From: Massilia sp. YIM B02763
Lineage (GTDB): Bacteria; Pseudomonadota; Gammaproteobacteria; Burkholderiales; Burkholderiaceae_D
Length of the DNA stretch: 64,000 nucleotides
Assembly (NCBI RefSeq): GCF_030412015.1
Contig: NZ_JASNRD010000019.1
Coordinates: 1-64,000 of the forward strand
Direction: 5' to 3'
In this document: positions 16,517 to 24,785 of the stretch, in pieces
Layout: every line of letters starts with the position of its first letter
Numbering within the stretch: position 1 is the stretch's first letter
Position numbers and translations under genes: made by a program
The notes under the pieces: generated by a model
The model's database searches: none
Seen by the model: only the letters and a program-made list of their open reading frames with translations
Told to the model about the DNA's origin: nothing

Positions 16517-17359
16517 ATGTTCGACCCGTTATCCCTGCTGCAGCACGTATTGGCGCCATTCTGGTGGGTGCTCCTGATCCCCCTGCTTGCCGTGCTGTTC
16601 CGGCTGCCGACCGTGAAGGGATGGGTCGGCGAAACCATCCTGCACACGGGCCTGCGCCTCCTGCTGCCGAGCGCGCGCTACCACCTGATGCGCAATGTGA
16701 CGCTGCCCACCAACGATGGCAGCACCCAGATCGACCACGTGGTCGTATCGCGCCACGGCGTCTTCGTCATCGAAACCAAGAACTACGGCGGCTGGATCTT
16801 CGGCAAGGCGGACGACAAGATGTGGACCCAAAAATTCCCCGGCCGCAGCAGCGCTTTCCAGAACCCGCTGCGCCAGAACGTCAAGCACGTCAGGACGCTG
16901 GCCGAACTGACGGGGCTCGACGACAAGGCCCTGTTCTCCCAGATCGTCTTTGTCGGCAACTGCACGTTCAAGACACCGATGCCGGCCAATGTCGGCAAGC
17001 TGAAAGCCTGCCTGGCGGCGATCCGCGGGCGCGACGAGGTCCTGCTGAGCGACGACGAGGTGGCGCAGGTGCTGGAGCGCATCCGCACGGGCCGCCTCGC
17101 GCCGACGCGCGCGACGCACAAGGCGCATGTGCGGCATGTGCAGGCGCTGCTGGCCGGCAAGCACGCGGGCGGCGTCCGCGCCGAATTGGCGGCGCGTGTG
17201 CACGATCATGCGGCTTGCCCGCAATGCGGCGGCGCCATCGACGACTACACGTACAAGACCGGCGGCAAGGCCGGCCAATCGTTCCGCGGCTGCACGCGCT
17301 TCCCCGCCTGCACCTACCGCAGCGACGCGCCGGAACGCGCGGCCGAAGCCGTCGCCTGA
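16517..17359 (+). CDS. NERD-domain protein with C4 topoisomerase-type zinc finger
   Basis: A 280-aa protein. The start at 16517 follows a GGAG site; the frame is open upstream to 16424, but that part has no coding character. The first 30 residues form a hydrophobic membrane helix (FWWVLLIPLLAVLFRLP). A NERD domain follows (about 45-160) with the nuclease-like core DHVVVSRHGVFVIETKNYGGWIFG, where the Asp and the ExK pair fit the restriction-endonuclease-like fold. The C-terminus has CPQCGG and GCTRFPACTYR, four Cys of a topoisomerase-I-type zinc finger. The role of such proteins is not established; DNA processing is inferred from the domains. Confidence 0.85.
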   Translation: MFDPLSLLQHVLAPFWWVLLIPLLAVLFRLPTVKGWVGETILHTGLRLLLPSARYHLMRNVTLPTNDGSTQIDHVVVSRHGVFVIETKNYGGWIFGKADDKMWTQKFPGRSSAFQNPLRQNVKHVRTLAELTGLDDKALFSQIVFVGNCTFKTPMPANVGKLKACLAAIRGRDEVLLSDDEVAQVLERIRTGRLAPTRATHKAHVRHVQALLAGKHAGGVRAELAARVHDHAACPQCGGAIDDYTYKTGGKAGQSFRGCTRFPACTYRSDAPERAAEAVA

Positions 17360-17368
17360 CTGCCGGCT

Positions 17369-17671
17369 TCAGCGCCCCTTCTTCTTGTTGGACGTGAAGG
17401 TGCGGGTATAGAAATCGGGCGGCTTCCTGGCCACCCAGTCGATGAAGGACGCGATATCGGCATCGCTCCGGAGCGCATCCCAGGTGTGATAGGCGCGCAG
17501 CAACTCGCGCTCCGAAAAGGTCGCGTGGATCTTCCGGTGGCAGATTTTATGGATCGGAAACTGTTCCTTGCCCTTGAAGGTCTTCGGCACCAGGTGGTGG
17601 CGGTCGACGTTGACCGTCCCCAGCGGACGCCCGCACAAGGGGCAGCGCTCTTCGCTCAATGCTGGCCTCAT
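17369..17671 (-). CDS. Small HNH-endonuclease-like protein
   Basis: A 100-aa protein that starts MRPALSEERCPLCGRPLG. It has the HNH pattern: a CPLCGR zinc knuckle, then the HH of RHHLVPKTFKG, then HKICHRKIH, giving the His and Cys residues expected for zinc and metal-ion binding. No partner domain is present and the frame continues upstream, but the composition there is unlike coding sequence, so the ATG at 17671 is preferred. It converges with the NERD gene, 9 bases away. It may be a housekeeping HNH protein rather than part of a restriction system; function unknown. Confidence 0.72.
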   Translation of the reverse strand: MRPALSEERCPLCGRPLGTVNVDRHHLVPKTFKGKEQFPIHKICHRKIHATFSERELLRAYHTWDALRSDADIASFIDWVARKPPDFYTRTFTSNKKKGR

Positions 17672-17741
17672 TGGTACGTGGCGCCGCGGGTGCGGCGCTC
17701 GTACTCCATGTGAGGCCGGAACAGGCCGTTTAAAAGACCGC

Positions 17742-19127
17742 CTAGAACACCGGCGCCGCCACCGCCATCCGCGAAAAACTGGCCACGCTGGCCGCCGCGG
17801 CGAACATGGCCGCCAGCCCCAGCGCATACCACGGCCCCTGCAGGTGCGACACGGTGAGGCAGAACGCCACCAGCGCGGCGCCGACGGCCTGGCCGGACAG
17901 GCGCGCCGTGGCGACGATGCCGCTGGCACTGCCGCTGCGCTGCGGCGGAGCGCTGCCCATGATCGCCTTCACGTTCGGCGCCTGGAAGAAGCCGAAGCCG
18001 ACGCCGCACACGGCCATGCGCCAGCAGATGTCGAAGGCGGTGGCGCCGTGCGGCAGGCGCATCAGCGTGACCAGGCCGACCGACAGGATCGCGAGGCCGA
18101 TGCCGCCCAGCAGGCCCGACGAATAACGGTCGCTCAGGCGGCCGGCCACCGGCGCCATGATGCCCACCAGGACGGCCCACGGCGTCATCAGGAAACCCGT
18201 CTCGATGGGCGAACGACCGAGGGTCGTCTCGAAGTAGAACGGCAGCGCGACGAAGGCCAGCGCCTGCGCCGCGAACGTGCATACGGCCGTCACGGTCGAC
18301 AGCGCGAACAGCGGACGGCCCAGCAGGTCGACGGGCAGCAGCGGCGCCGGATGGCCGCGCTGGCGGCGCAGCAGCAGGAAGAAGAAGACGAGCGCGACCG
18401 CGATCTCGGGCAACAGGGTGCGCATGCCCACGCGGTGCGCGGCGTCGCCCAGCGCCAGGATCGCCATGCCGAAGGCGGCGACGTTGAACAGGCCGGCGAC
18501 GCGGTCGAAGCGGTGGCTCGCCTTGTGCGTCTCGGGCAAGACCTTCTGGGCCAGCAGGAAGGTGAGGATGCCCGGCACCACGTTGATGCCGAACAGCCAC
18601 TCCCATGACGAGGTCGCAAGGATGATCGACGCCAGGCTCGGGCCGACCGCGAACGCGACGGCCACCACCAGCGCATTGTTGCCGAAGCCTTGCCCGTGCA
18701 GGCGCTTGGGATAGATGGCGCGGATCAGCGCCGTGTTCACGCTCATCACGGCGCTGGCGCCGAGCCCCTGGAACAGGCGCGCGACGATCAGCACGGGCAG
18801 CGACCACGCCAGCGCGCAGGCCAGCGAGGCGATGGTGAACAGCACCATGCCCGAGACGTAGACGCGGCGGTAGCCGACGGTTTCGCTCAGCGCCGCCATC
18901 GGCAGCAGCGTGGCGACCATCGCGAGCTGGTAGGCGTTGACGATCCAGACCGAGTCGGCCGGCGTCGCGTGCAGCTGCGCCGACATCGCCGGCAGCGCCG
19001 TGTTGGCGATCGCCGTGTCCAGCGCCGCCATGGCGACGCCGAGGGCCAGCGCGAGGATGGCCAGGCCGCGGGCGCCGGGAGGCAGGCCGTCCCCGTCCTG
19101 CGATGGCGTATTGACGGCGTTTTCCAT
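17742..19127 (-). CDS. MFS transporter, EmrB/QacA (DHA2) type
   Basis: A 461-aa protein with about 12-14 hydrophobic helices. Motif A-like GYRRVYVSGM and the helix-4 arginine context LIVARLFQGLGASAVMSVN are typical of drug:proton antiporters. The ALDTAIANTALPAM segment in helix 1 matches DHA2 exporters. The start at 19127 has a GGGG-rich ribosome site; an ATG at 19154 is an alternative. Unlike the EmrB-like gene at 4309-6072, it has no adaptor or channel gene next to it, so it may act alone at the inner membrane. The substrate is unknown. Confidence 0.88.
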   Translation of the reverse strand: MENAVNTPSQDGDGLPPGARGLAILALALGVAMAALDTAIANTALPAMSAQLHATPADSVWIVNAYQLAMVATLLPMAALSETVGYRRVYVSGMVLFTIASLACALAWSLPVLIVARLFQGLGASAVMSVNTALIRAIYPKRLHGQGFGNNALVVAVAFAVGPSLASIILATSSWEWLFGINVVPGILTFLLAQKVLPETHKASHRFDRVAGLFNVAAFGMAILALGDAAHRVGMRTLLPEIAVALVFFFLLLRRQRGHPAPLLPVDLLGRPLFALSTVTAVCTFAAQALAFVALPFYFETTLGRSPIETGFLMTPWAVLVGIMAPVAGRLSDRYSSGLLGGIGLAILSVGLVTLMRLPHGATAFDICWRMAVCGVGFGFFQAPNVKAIMGSAPPQRSGSASGIVATARLSGQAVGAALVAFCLTVSHLQGPWYALGLAAMFAAAASVASFSRMAVAAPVF

Positions 19128-19198
19128 GTGCGATCCCCGGGCAAAAGGATCCATTATAAAAAGCTCGCGGCCGTCTCGCTCGCGAGGCCGCGAAAACG

Positions 19199-19226
19199 AA
19201 AAAGCCCGCTTCTTGCGAAGCGGGCC
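19199..19226 (-). terminator. Rho-independent terminator of tRNA-Asn copy 1
   Basis: Read on the minus strand: GCCCGCTTC, loop GCAA, GAAGCGGGC, then TTTTTC. It lies 11 bases after the tRNA 3' end. Confidence 0.9.
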
Positions 19227-19236
19227 TTCTGGATTC

Positions 19237-19312
19237 TGGCTCCCCGACCTGGACTCGAACCAGGGACCTGCGGATTAACAGTCCGTCGCTCTACCGACTG
19301 AGCTATCAGGGA
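19237..19312 (-). tRNA. tRNA-Asn (GUU), copy 1
   Basis: 76 nt, minus strand, from TCCCTGATAGCTC to GGGGAGCCA. The anticodon loop ACTGTTAAT gives GUU. The T-arm GGTTCGAGTCC and the 3' CCA are encoded. The sequence is identical to the three other copies at 20527, 23174 and 23336. Confidence 0.97.
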
Positions 19313-19323
19313 AAGGAGGCCGC

Positions 19324-19352
19324 ATTATAGCGGGCCGTTTCCCGTTTGACCA
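19324..19352 (-). promoter_or_regulatory. Promoter of tRNA-Asn copy 1
   Basis: Minus strand: TGGTCA at 19352-19347, a 17-bp spacer, then TATAAT at 19329-19324, 12 bases upstream of the tRNA. It lies wholly in the gap after the acyl-CoA dehydrogenase stop codon. Confidence 0.8.
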
Positions 19353-19373
19353 GTCCTGTTCCGTAAAGCAAGC

Positions 19374-20459
19374 TCATGGCATCAGGAGCGCGTGCTGGGA
19401 GCCCGTCTGGAAGTCGCGCCACACACGGTTGATCTCGCTGTCCTCGCGCGCCGCGGTCAGGCCGCAGTACGGCCACAGCGTATCGACGGCGCGGCGGCTG
19501 GCGCTCACCCAGCCCATGGCCAGCGACTGCAGGCGGGCGGCATCGTGTTCGCCGACCGGGCTGCCGGCCGCGGCAAGTTCCCACGTCGTGTCGAGCAGCG
19601 CGTACAGCCGGCCGCGCGCTTCGTCGAGCCCTGCCCGTGCGCCGTCCAGCACGGCCCGCACGGCCGCCGTCTCGATCAAGGGCCCGCCGCCATTGAAACG
19701 GTCGCGCCGCTGCGCGATGGCGTCGATGGCCAGGTCGACGAAATGCTGGCCCATGCCCGCGACGTTCGCGGCCAGCGTGACGAAGGCGAAGGCCATGAAG
19801 GGGAAGCGGTACAGGGGCCCGTCCGCGCGCGCGGCGGCGGGATCGATCGTGAAACCGTGGCGCGCATGCACCCACTGGTCCCGGACCTCGTAGGCGTGCG
19901 AGGCCGTCGCGCGCAGTCCCATCGTGCGCCAGTTCGGCACGATGCGCACGAGGGAGGCCGGCACGACGAAGGCCTGGATGCGCGGCTGGCCGGCATCGTC
20001 GAGCAGGGGCTGGCCGCCGTCGCGCAGGATGGCGTTGAAGGTGAAGTGGGTGGCCATCGGGGCGCCGCTGGCGTAGTCCCAGCGGCCGTCGATGCGCCAG
20101 CCGTCGCCGTCGCGGTCGGCGTAGCCGGTCGGGGCGCCGCTGCCGGCCAGGCAGACGCGCTTCGTCGCCAGGATGTCACGGGCCAGTTGCGGGTCGAGGA
20201 AGCCGGCGAACCAGCCGGCGCCCGCGCACAGCGTGACGGTCCAGGCCGTGCTGCCGTCGGTGCGGGCCAATGCTTCCTCCAGGCGCACGACGTCCGGCAA
20301 GGGCAGCTCTTCCCCGCCGAGCGCGCGCGGCGCCAGCATGCGCAGCCAGCCGCGCCGGTGGACCAGCGCCTGCTGGACGGGATGCAGCCAGCGCGCTTCG
20401 TCCGCGCGGGCGGCGTGGCGGGCGATGCGGCCGGTATCGCGGCTGGACAGAGGGGACAT
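19374..20459 (-). CDS. Acyl-CoA dehydrogenase-like flavoprotein
   Basis: A 361-aa protein of the acyl-CoA dehydrogenase superfamily, nearer to flavin-dependent monooxygenases (HsaA/DszC type) than to true dehydrogenases: GGEELPLPDVVRLEEALARTDGSTAWTVTLCAG in the N-terminal helical domain, WRIDGRWDYASGAPMATHF in the middle beta domain, and the C-terminal WRDFQTGSQHALL. The start at 20459 is chosen over 20465 because GGAG then sits 8 bases upstream. The gene lies between two tRNA-Asn genes, and its start is only about 24 bases from the terminator of the upstream tRNA, leaving little room for a promoter. The substrate is unknown. Confidence 0.8.
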   Translation of the reverse strand: MSPLSSRDTGRIARHAARADEARWLHPVQQALVHRRGWLRMLAPRALGGEELPLPDVVRLEEALARTDGSTAWTVTLCAGAGWFAGFLDPQLARDILATKRVCLAGSGAPTGYADRDGDGWRIDGRWDYASGAPMATHFTFNAILRDGGQPLLDDAGQPRIQAFVVPASLVRIVPNWRTMGLRATASHAYEVRDQWVHARHGFTIDPAAARADGPLYRFPFMAFAFVTLAANVAGMGQHFVDLAIDAIAQRRDRFNGGGPLIETAAVRAVLDGARAGLDEARGRLYALLDTTWELAAAGSPVGEHDAARLQSLAMGWVSASRRAVDTLWPYCGLTAAREDSEINRVWRDFQTGSQHALLMP

Positions 20460-20482
20460 CGTCATGGCTCCGGAAACGAAAA

Positions 20483-20506
20483 AGCCCGCTTCGTTCGGAG
20501 CGGGCT
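20483..20506 (-). terminator. Rho-independent terminator of tRNA-Asn copy 2
   Basis: Minus strand: AGCCCGCT, loop CCGAACGA, AGCGGGCT, then TTTTCG. The stem is almost the same as that after copies 1 and 3. Confidence 0.88.
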
Positions 20507-20526
20507 TTTCGGTCTTGCTGATGTTC

Positions 20527-20602
20527 TGGCTCCCCGACCTGGACTCGAACCAGGGACCTGCGGATTAACAGTCCGTCGCTCTACCGACTGAGCTATCAGG
20601 GA
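20527..20602 (-). tRNA. tRNA-Asn (GUU), copy 2
   Basis: 76 nt, identical to copy 1. It is followed by the same GAACATCAGCAAGACC spacer (minus strand) as copy 3, so tRNA, spacer and terminator were duplicated as a unit. Confidence 0.97.
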
Positions 20603-20613
20603 ATTGAGGCAAT

Positions 20614-20641
20614 ATTATAGCAGGAAATCCCAGGATGCCAA
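20614..20641 (-). promoter_or_regulatory. Promoter of tRNA-Asn copy 2
   Basis: Minus strand: TTGGCA (20641-20636), a 16-bp spacer, then TATAAT (20619-20614), 11 bases upstream of the tRNA. Confidence 0.82.
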
Positions 20642-20723
20642 TAGCATCCCGCCGCCGTGCGCCGGCCGGCGCCGTTTGCTATAGTCGCCCCTGTTTTCCC
20701 ACCATCCCACCATCCTGTTATCC

Positions 20724-21938
20724 ATGACCACGCCACGCATCCTGGGCACGCCCCTCTCCCCTTCCGCCACCAAAGTCATGCTGCTCGGTTCCGGCGAGCT
20801 CGGCAAGGAAGTGATCATTTCGCTGCAGCGCCTCGGCGTCGAAGTGATCGCCGTCGACCGCTACCCGAACGCGCCGGGCCACCAGGTCGCGCACCGCTTC
20901 CACGTGGTCGACATGACCGACGGCGACGCGCTCGCCGCGCTCATCGAGAAGGAAAAACCGGATTTGATCGTGCCGGAGATCGAGGCGATCGCCACGCCCA
21001 GGCTGGCCGAGCTGGAAGCCGCCGGCAAGATCACCTGCATCCCGACCGCGCGCGCGGCCCTGCTGACCATGAACCGCGAAGGCATCCGCCGCCTGGCCGC
21101 CGAAGAGCTGGGCCTGGCGACGTCTCCCTACCGCTTCGCTTCCAGCCTGGAGGAATTGAAGGCCGCCTGCGCCGAGATCGGCTTCCCCAACATCGTCAAG
21201 CCGGTGATGTCCTCGTCGGGCAAGGGCCAGTCGAAGCTGGACAGCGCCGCCGACGTCGAACACGCCTGGAACTACGCGGCCGCCGGCGGCCGCGTGGATG
21301 CGGGCCGCGTGATCGTGGAAGGCTTCATCGACTTCGACTACGAGATCACGCTGCTGACCGTGCGCGCCATCGGCGCCGGCGGACAAGTGGAAACCCGGTT
21401 CTGCGAACCGATCGGCCACAAGCAGGTGCACGGCGACTACGTCGAATCGTGGCAGCCGCAGCGGATGACGCCGGGCGCGCTCGCGAACGCGCGCCATATC
21501 GCCGAGCAGGTGACGGCCAACCTGGGCGGCCAGGGCGTGTTCGGCGTCGAGCTGTTCGTCAAGGACGACATGGTGTGGTTCTCGGAAGTCTCGCCGCGCC
21601 CGCACGACACGGGCATGGTGACGATGGCCACGCAGAACCAGAGCGAATTCGAGCTGCACGCGAAAGCGATCCTGGGCCTGCCCGTCGACGTGGCGCTGCG
21701 CGCGCCGGGTGCGTCGGCCGTCATCTACGGCCAGCTGGACGAGCCGGGCATCGCCTTCGAAGGCGTGGCCGAGGCGCTGCGGGTACCGGGCTCGGACATC
21801 CGCCTGTTCGGCAAGCCGGAATCGTTCTCGCGCCGCCGCATGGGGGTGGCGCTGGCGACGGCCGCTGACGTCGAGACGGCGCGGGCGCGGGCGCTGGAGG
21901 CGGCGTCGAAGGTGAAGCCGGTGCCGGGCAGCAGATAA
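20724..21938 (+). CDS. purT: Formate-dependent phosphoribosylglycinamide formyltransferase
   Basis: A 404-aa ATP-grasp enzyme that makes formyl-GAR from GAR, formate and ATP in purine synthesis, independent of folate. The N-terminal Rossmann part ([30 protein letters not shown]), the ATP-grasp lysine segment ([17 protein letters not shown]) and the metal-binding [16 protein letters not shown] are all diagnostic. The length equals the family norm. It is read divergently from tRNA-Asn copy 2. Confidence 0.97.
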   Translation: MTTPRILGTPLSPSATKVMLLGSGELGKEVIISLQRLGVEVIAVDRYPNAPGHQVAHRFHVVDMTDGDALAALIEKEKPDLIVPEIEAIATPRLAELEAAGKITCIPTARAALLTMNREGIRRLAAEELGLATSPYRFASSLEELKAACAEIGFPNIVKPVMSSSGKGQSKLDSAADVEHAWNYAAAGGRVDAGRVIVEGFIDFDYEITLLTVRAIGAGGQVETRFCEPIGHKQVHGDYVESWQPQRMTPGALANARHIAEQVTANLGGQGVFGVELFVKDDMVWFSEVSPRPHDTGMVTMATQNQSEFELHAKAILGLPVDVALRAPGASAVIYGQLDEPGIAFEGVAEALRVPGSDIRLFGKPESFSRRRMGVALATAADVETARARALEAASKVKPVPGSR

Positions 21939-22038
21939 TCCAGGTGTTGGAACGGGGCGACATGCCGGCGTACCAGGCGACATCGTCCGTACGACAGCGC
22001 CATAATGGCCTGGTCGAGCGATTGCCCTGGAGGCTGCC

Positions 22039-23238
22039 ATGTCGTCTTCGTACCGGTTCGTTGGAATCGCATTCTGCCTTGCCGTCCTCGGGAATACGGC
22101 TTCCGGCGCAAGTGCCACGCAAGCGGCAACGCCGCGCTACGAATTGCTCGTCATCCCCGGCCTCGACAGTCCGGGGGCACTGTCAGGGGCAATACGGATC
22201 AATGACGCTGGCCAGGTTGCGGGGTATGTCGATGGTACGCGCGATGACAGCTATTTCCTGTACGACGGCCGAACGACACGGCGCATCCCGGCGGGCATGC
22301 CCAGCAGCCACGTCACGCTGGGACTGAACGACAACGGCACCGTGGCGGGCTCGGTATGGCGTCCCGGTGGCGGCACCTACGGCTTTTCCTACCACGACGG
22401 TGTGGTCAGCGAACTGGGCACGCTGGGCGTACACGGCATCTATCCTTCCGCGATCAATAATGCGGGCCGGATCGTCGGCCACGCCACCTTCCGGGAGACC
22501 CAACCGGCATTGCTCGCGGACGGAAGGCTGACCGTCCTCGGCAACTTTGGCGGCGATTGGGCAACAGCCGACGCCATCAACGAACGAGGCGACATCGCCG
22601 GGGCCGTCGCGCACGGCCAGGACACCCGAGCCTATGTCTACCGCGACGGGCAATTCACCGAGCTGGACACGCCGGCGGGCACCGATGCCAGCGTCTACGA
22701 CATCGACGACGCCGGCAACGTGCTGGGCAGGTACACGGACTGGCATGCAGGCGACAGCAGGGTCTTCGTGGCCGGCGCCGGCGGCACGGTCGCGCTGCCG
22801 TGGCAGACCGACGCCATCGGTCCGCTGGCGATGAACGCGCATGGCGACATCATCAGCAGGGCACCGGACTACGAGCAGTTGCTGTGGCTGGACGATACAC
22901 TGTACCGGCTGAGGGACTTGCTGCCCGGCCGCGCCGCGGAATGGACGTGGCTGGAAGCGTACGACATCAACGATGCGGGACAGCTCGTCGGCATGGCATG
23001 CTCGAGCAGCAGCTGCGAAGCCGTGATGTTCAATCCGGCCAGTCCCGTACCCGAACCGCCGCACTGGGCACTAGTCTTGCTGGGCCTGCCGCTGGTGGGC
23101 CTGCGGCTGTACCGCAAGACCAAACGACAAAGCCCGCTTCTTGCGAAGCGGGCTTCCGGTCTTGCTGATGTTCTGGCTCCCCGACCTGGACTCGAACCAG
23201 GGACCTGCGGATTAACAGTCCGTCGCTCTACCGACTGA
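22039..23238 (+). CDS. PEP-CTERM protein with HAF repeats; reading frame runs through the antisense tRNA
   Basis: A secreted protein with a signal peptide (residues 1-28, GNTASGASA) and seven or so HAF-type repeats such as INDAGQVAGYVDG, INNAGRIVGHA, INERGDIAGAV and INDAGQLVGMA. Near residue 335 comes a sorting signal, PVPEPPHWALVLLGLPLVGLRLYRK, for exosortase processing. The ribosome site GGAGG precedes the ATG. A normal PEP-CTERM protein stops within a few residues of the Arg/Lys cluster, which here would be about 23125. There is no stop; the frame continues through the tRNA-Asn copy 3 terminator and the tRNA antisense strand to 23238, adding about 40 residues. The 3' end was probably lost when the tRNA unit arrived. 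Confidence 0.8.
   Translation: MSSSYRFVGIAFCLAVLGNTASGASATQAATPRYELLVIPGLDSPGALSGAIRINDAGQVAGYVDGTRDDSYFLYDGRTTRRIPAGMPSSHVTLGLNDNGTVAGSVWRPGGGTYGFSYHDGVVSELGTLGVHGIYPSAINNAGRIVGHATFRETQPALLADGRLTVLGNFGGDWATADAINERGDIAGAVAHGQDTRAYVYRDGQFTELDTPAGTDASVYDIDDAGNVLGRYTDWHAGDSRVFVAGAGGTVALPWQTDAIGPLAMNAHGDIISRAPDYEQLLWLDDTLYRLRDLLPGRAAEWTWLEAYDINDAGQLVGMACSSSSCEAVMFNPASPVPEPPHWALVLLGLPLVGLRLYRKTKRQSPLLAKRASGLADVLAPRPGLEPGTCGLTVRRSTD
23131..23154 (-). terminator. Rho-independent terminator of tRNA-Asn copy 3
   Basis: Minus strand: AGCCCGCTTC, loop GCAA, GAAGCGGGCT, then TTGTCG. It lies inside the last part of the PEP-CTERM reading frame on the opposite strand. Confidence 0.85.
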
Positions 23239-23249
23239 GCTATCAGGGA
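23174..23249 (-). tRNA. tRNA-Asn (GUU), copy 3
   Basis: 76 nt, identical to copy 1. TATAAT lies 12 bases upstream (23266-23261), but the -35 region is weak (TGTGCA). It is 86 bases downstream of copy 4, with no terminator seen between them, so both may share one transcript. Confidence 0.97.
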
Positions 23250-23335
23250 ATTGTGTTGCTATTATAACCGCCCCGCCGCTCCTTGCACAGGCCGGATTGC
23301 CAACCGTGCATGAGTACGCCAAGGCGTGACATTCT

Positions 23336-23411
23336 TGGCTCCCCGACCTGGACTCGAACCAGGGACCTGCGGATTAACAGTCCGTCGCTCTACCGACTGA
23401 GCTATCAGGGA
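23336..23411 (-). tRNA. tRNA-Asn (GUU), copy 4
   Basis: 76 nt, identical to the other three. It starts 45 bases after the aminotransferase stop codon. A hairpin (CTTCCGGT at 23446-23439 with ACCGGAAG at 23424-23417) lies just upstream of the tRNA 5' end and may be removed in processing. Confidence 0.97.
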
Positions 23412-23453
23412 ATCGCCTTCCGGTGCAACGTGCGCTGAACCGGAAGAGCCAGG

Positions 23454-23482
23454 ATTTTAGAGAACTTTTGCGATAGCGTCAA
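23454..23482 (-). promoter_or_regulatory. Promoter of tRNA-Asn copy 4 inside the aminotransferase 3' end
   Basis: Minus strand: TTGACG (23482-23477), exactly 17 bp, then TAAAAT (23459-23454). The TAA of the -10 box is also the stop codon of the aminotransferase gene. Start of transcription would be near 23447. Confidence 0.7.
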
Positions 23483-24668
23483 CGACGCGATCGATGTTCT
23501 TCGAATTCAGTGCGGCAACGCAGATACGGCCGGTGTCCACGGCGTAGATCGACTCGGCGCGCAGCTGCTCGACCTGCTCCTTGCTCAGGCCCGAATACGA
23601 GAACATGCCGACCTGCTTGCGGACGAAGTCGAAGTCCTTGCCAGGGGCCTTCTCGGCCAGCTTCTTGACCAGTTCCTCGCGCATTTCCTTGATGCGCACG
23701 CGCATGCCGGCCAGTTCGTCTTCCCAGGTCTGGCGCAGTTCCGGCGTCGACAGCACGGTGGCGACGACCTTGCCGCCATGGGTCGGCGGGTTCGAGTAGT
23801 TGGTGCGCACGATGCGCTTCAGCTGCGACAGCAGGCGCGCGGCTTCCTCGCCCGACGAGGCCACCACCGACAGCGCGCCCACGCGCTCGCCGTACAGCGA
23901 GAACGACTTCGAGAACGAGTTCGAGACCAGCAGCGGGCCGCCGGCGTCCACGAAGCGGCGCACGACGGCGCCGTCTTCGGCGATGCCCGAGCCGAAGCCC
24001 TGGTAGGCCATGTCCAGGAACGGGATCAGGCCGCCGGCCTTCACGGCCTCGATGACCTGGCCCCACTGGTCGCTCGTCAGGTCGGCGCCGGTCGGGTTGT
24101 GGCAGCAGGCGTGCAGCACGACGATGGCGCCTTCCGGCATCGCCTTCAGTGCGGCCAGCATGCCGTCGAAGTTGACGCCGTGGGTGGCCGGATCGTAGTA
24201 GGCGTAGTTGTTGACGGTGAAGCCGGCGCTTTCGAACAGCGCGCGGTGGTTTTCCCAGCTCGGGTCGCTGATGTACACGTCGGACGACGGCGAGAAGCGC
24301 TTGAGGAAATCGGCGCCGATCTTCAGCGCGCCGGTGCCGCCCAGGGCCTGCACGGTGATCGCACGTTTCTCTTGAATTACCGGGCTGTCGGCCCCAAATA
24401 CGAGTTCTTGCACAGCCTTGTCGTACGCACCCAGGCCTTCGATCGGCAGATAGGTGCGCGGGGCAGGCTGCGCCATCAGTTTCGCTTCTGCCTTGCGCAC
24501 GCAATCCAGCAGAGGTACTTTCCCGTTGTCATCGTAGTAGACGCCGACGCCCAGGTTGATCTTGGCCGGATTGGTATCTGCATTGAAGGCTTCGGTAATG
24601 CCGAGGATGGGGTCGCGCGGGGCCATGGCGATGGCGCCGAAGATGCTGGCAGGAGCTGTGGAATTCAT
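23457..24668 (-). CDS. Aromatic/aspartate aminotransferase (class I)
   Basis: A 403-aa PLP enzyme that exchanges amino groups between aspartate or aromatic amino acids and 2-oxoglutarate. The start at 24668 gives MNSTAPASIFGAIAMAPRDPILG, the usual beginning of AspC/TyrB proteins. LHACCHNPTGAD holds the PLP-pocket Asn, and SNSFSKSFSLYGERVG holds the Schiff-base Lys. FSYSGLSKEQVEQLRAE near the end is the substrate arginine region in most relatives. AspC and TyrB cannot be told apart here, so no symbol is given. It is divergent from uvrB. Confidence 0.93.
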   Translation of the reverse strand: MNSTAPASIFGAIAMAPRDPILGITEAFNADTNPAKINLGVGVYYDDNGKVPLLDCVRKAEAKLMAQPAPRTYLPIEGLGAYDKAVQELVFGADSPVIQEKRAITVQALGGTGALKIGADFLKRFSPSSDVYISDPSWENHRALFESAGFTVNNYAYYDPATHGVNFDGMLAALKAMPEGAIVVLHACCHNPTGADLTSDQWGQVIEAVKAGGLIPFLDMAYQGFGSGIAEDGAVVRRFVDAGGPLLVSNSFSKSFSLYGERVGALSVVASSGEEAARLLSQLKRIVRTNYSNPPTHGGKVVATVLSTPELRQTWEDELAGMRVRIKEMREELVKKLAEKAPGKDFDFVRKQVGMFSYSGLSKEQVEQLRAESIYAVDTGRICVAALNSKNIDRVVDAIAKVL

Positions 24669-24785
24669 CGTGATAAACTGGGTTTGTCGCTGGGTTCGCA
24701 GCAGTTGTATAGACAGCGGTGTCCGATATCGCAAGGCGCGAGGCGGGCCGCAGGCGGATTCTCATTCTAGCAAAGGTCTGATCCC

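Noticed and set aside
18690-19301. Plus-strand frames ending in PGLEPGTCGLTVRRSTD over the tRNA genes (also 19392-20591)
   Set aside because: This tail is the antisense of tRNA-Asn and is a known type of false ORF. Only the PEP-CTERM frame has a real protein upstream.
24669-24785. Possible LexA box upstream of uvrB (TTGTATAGACAG region)
   Set aside because: One half site (ACAG) is present, but the other half reads GCAG in place of CTGT at the proper distance.
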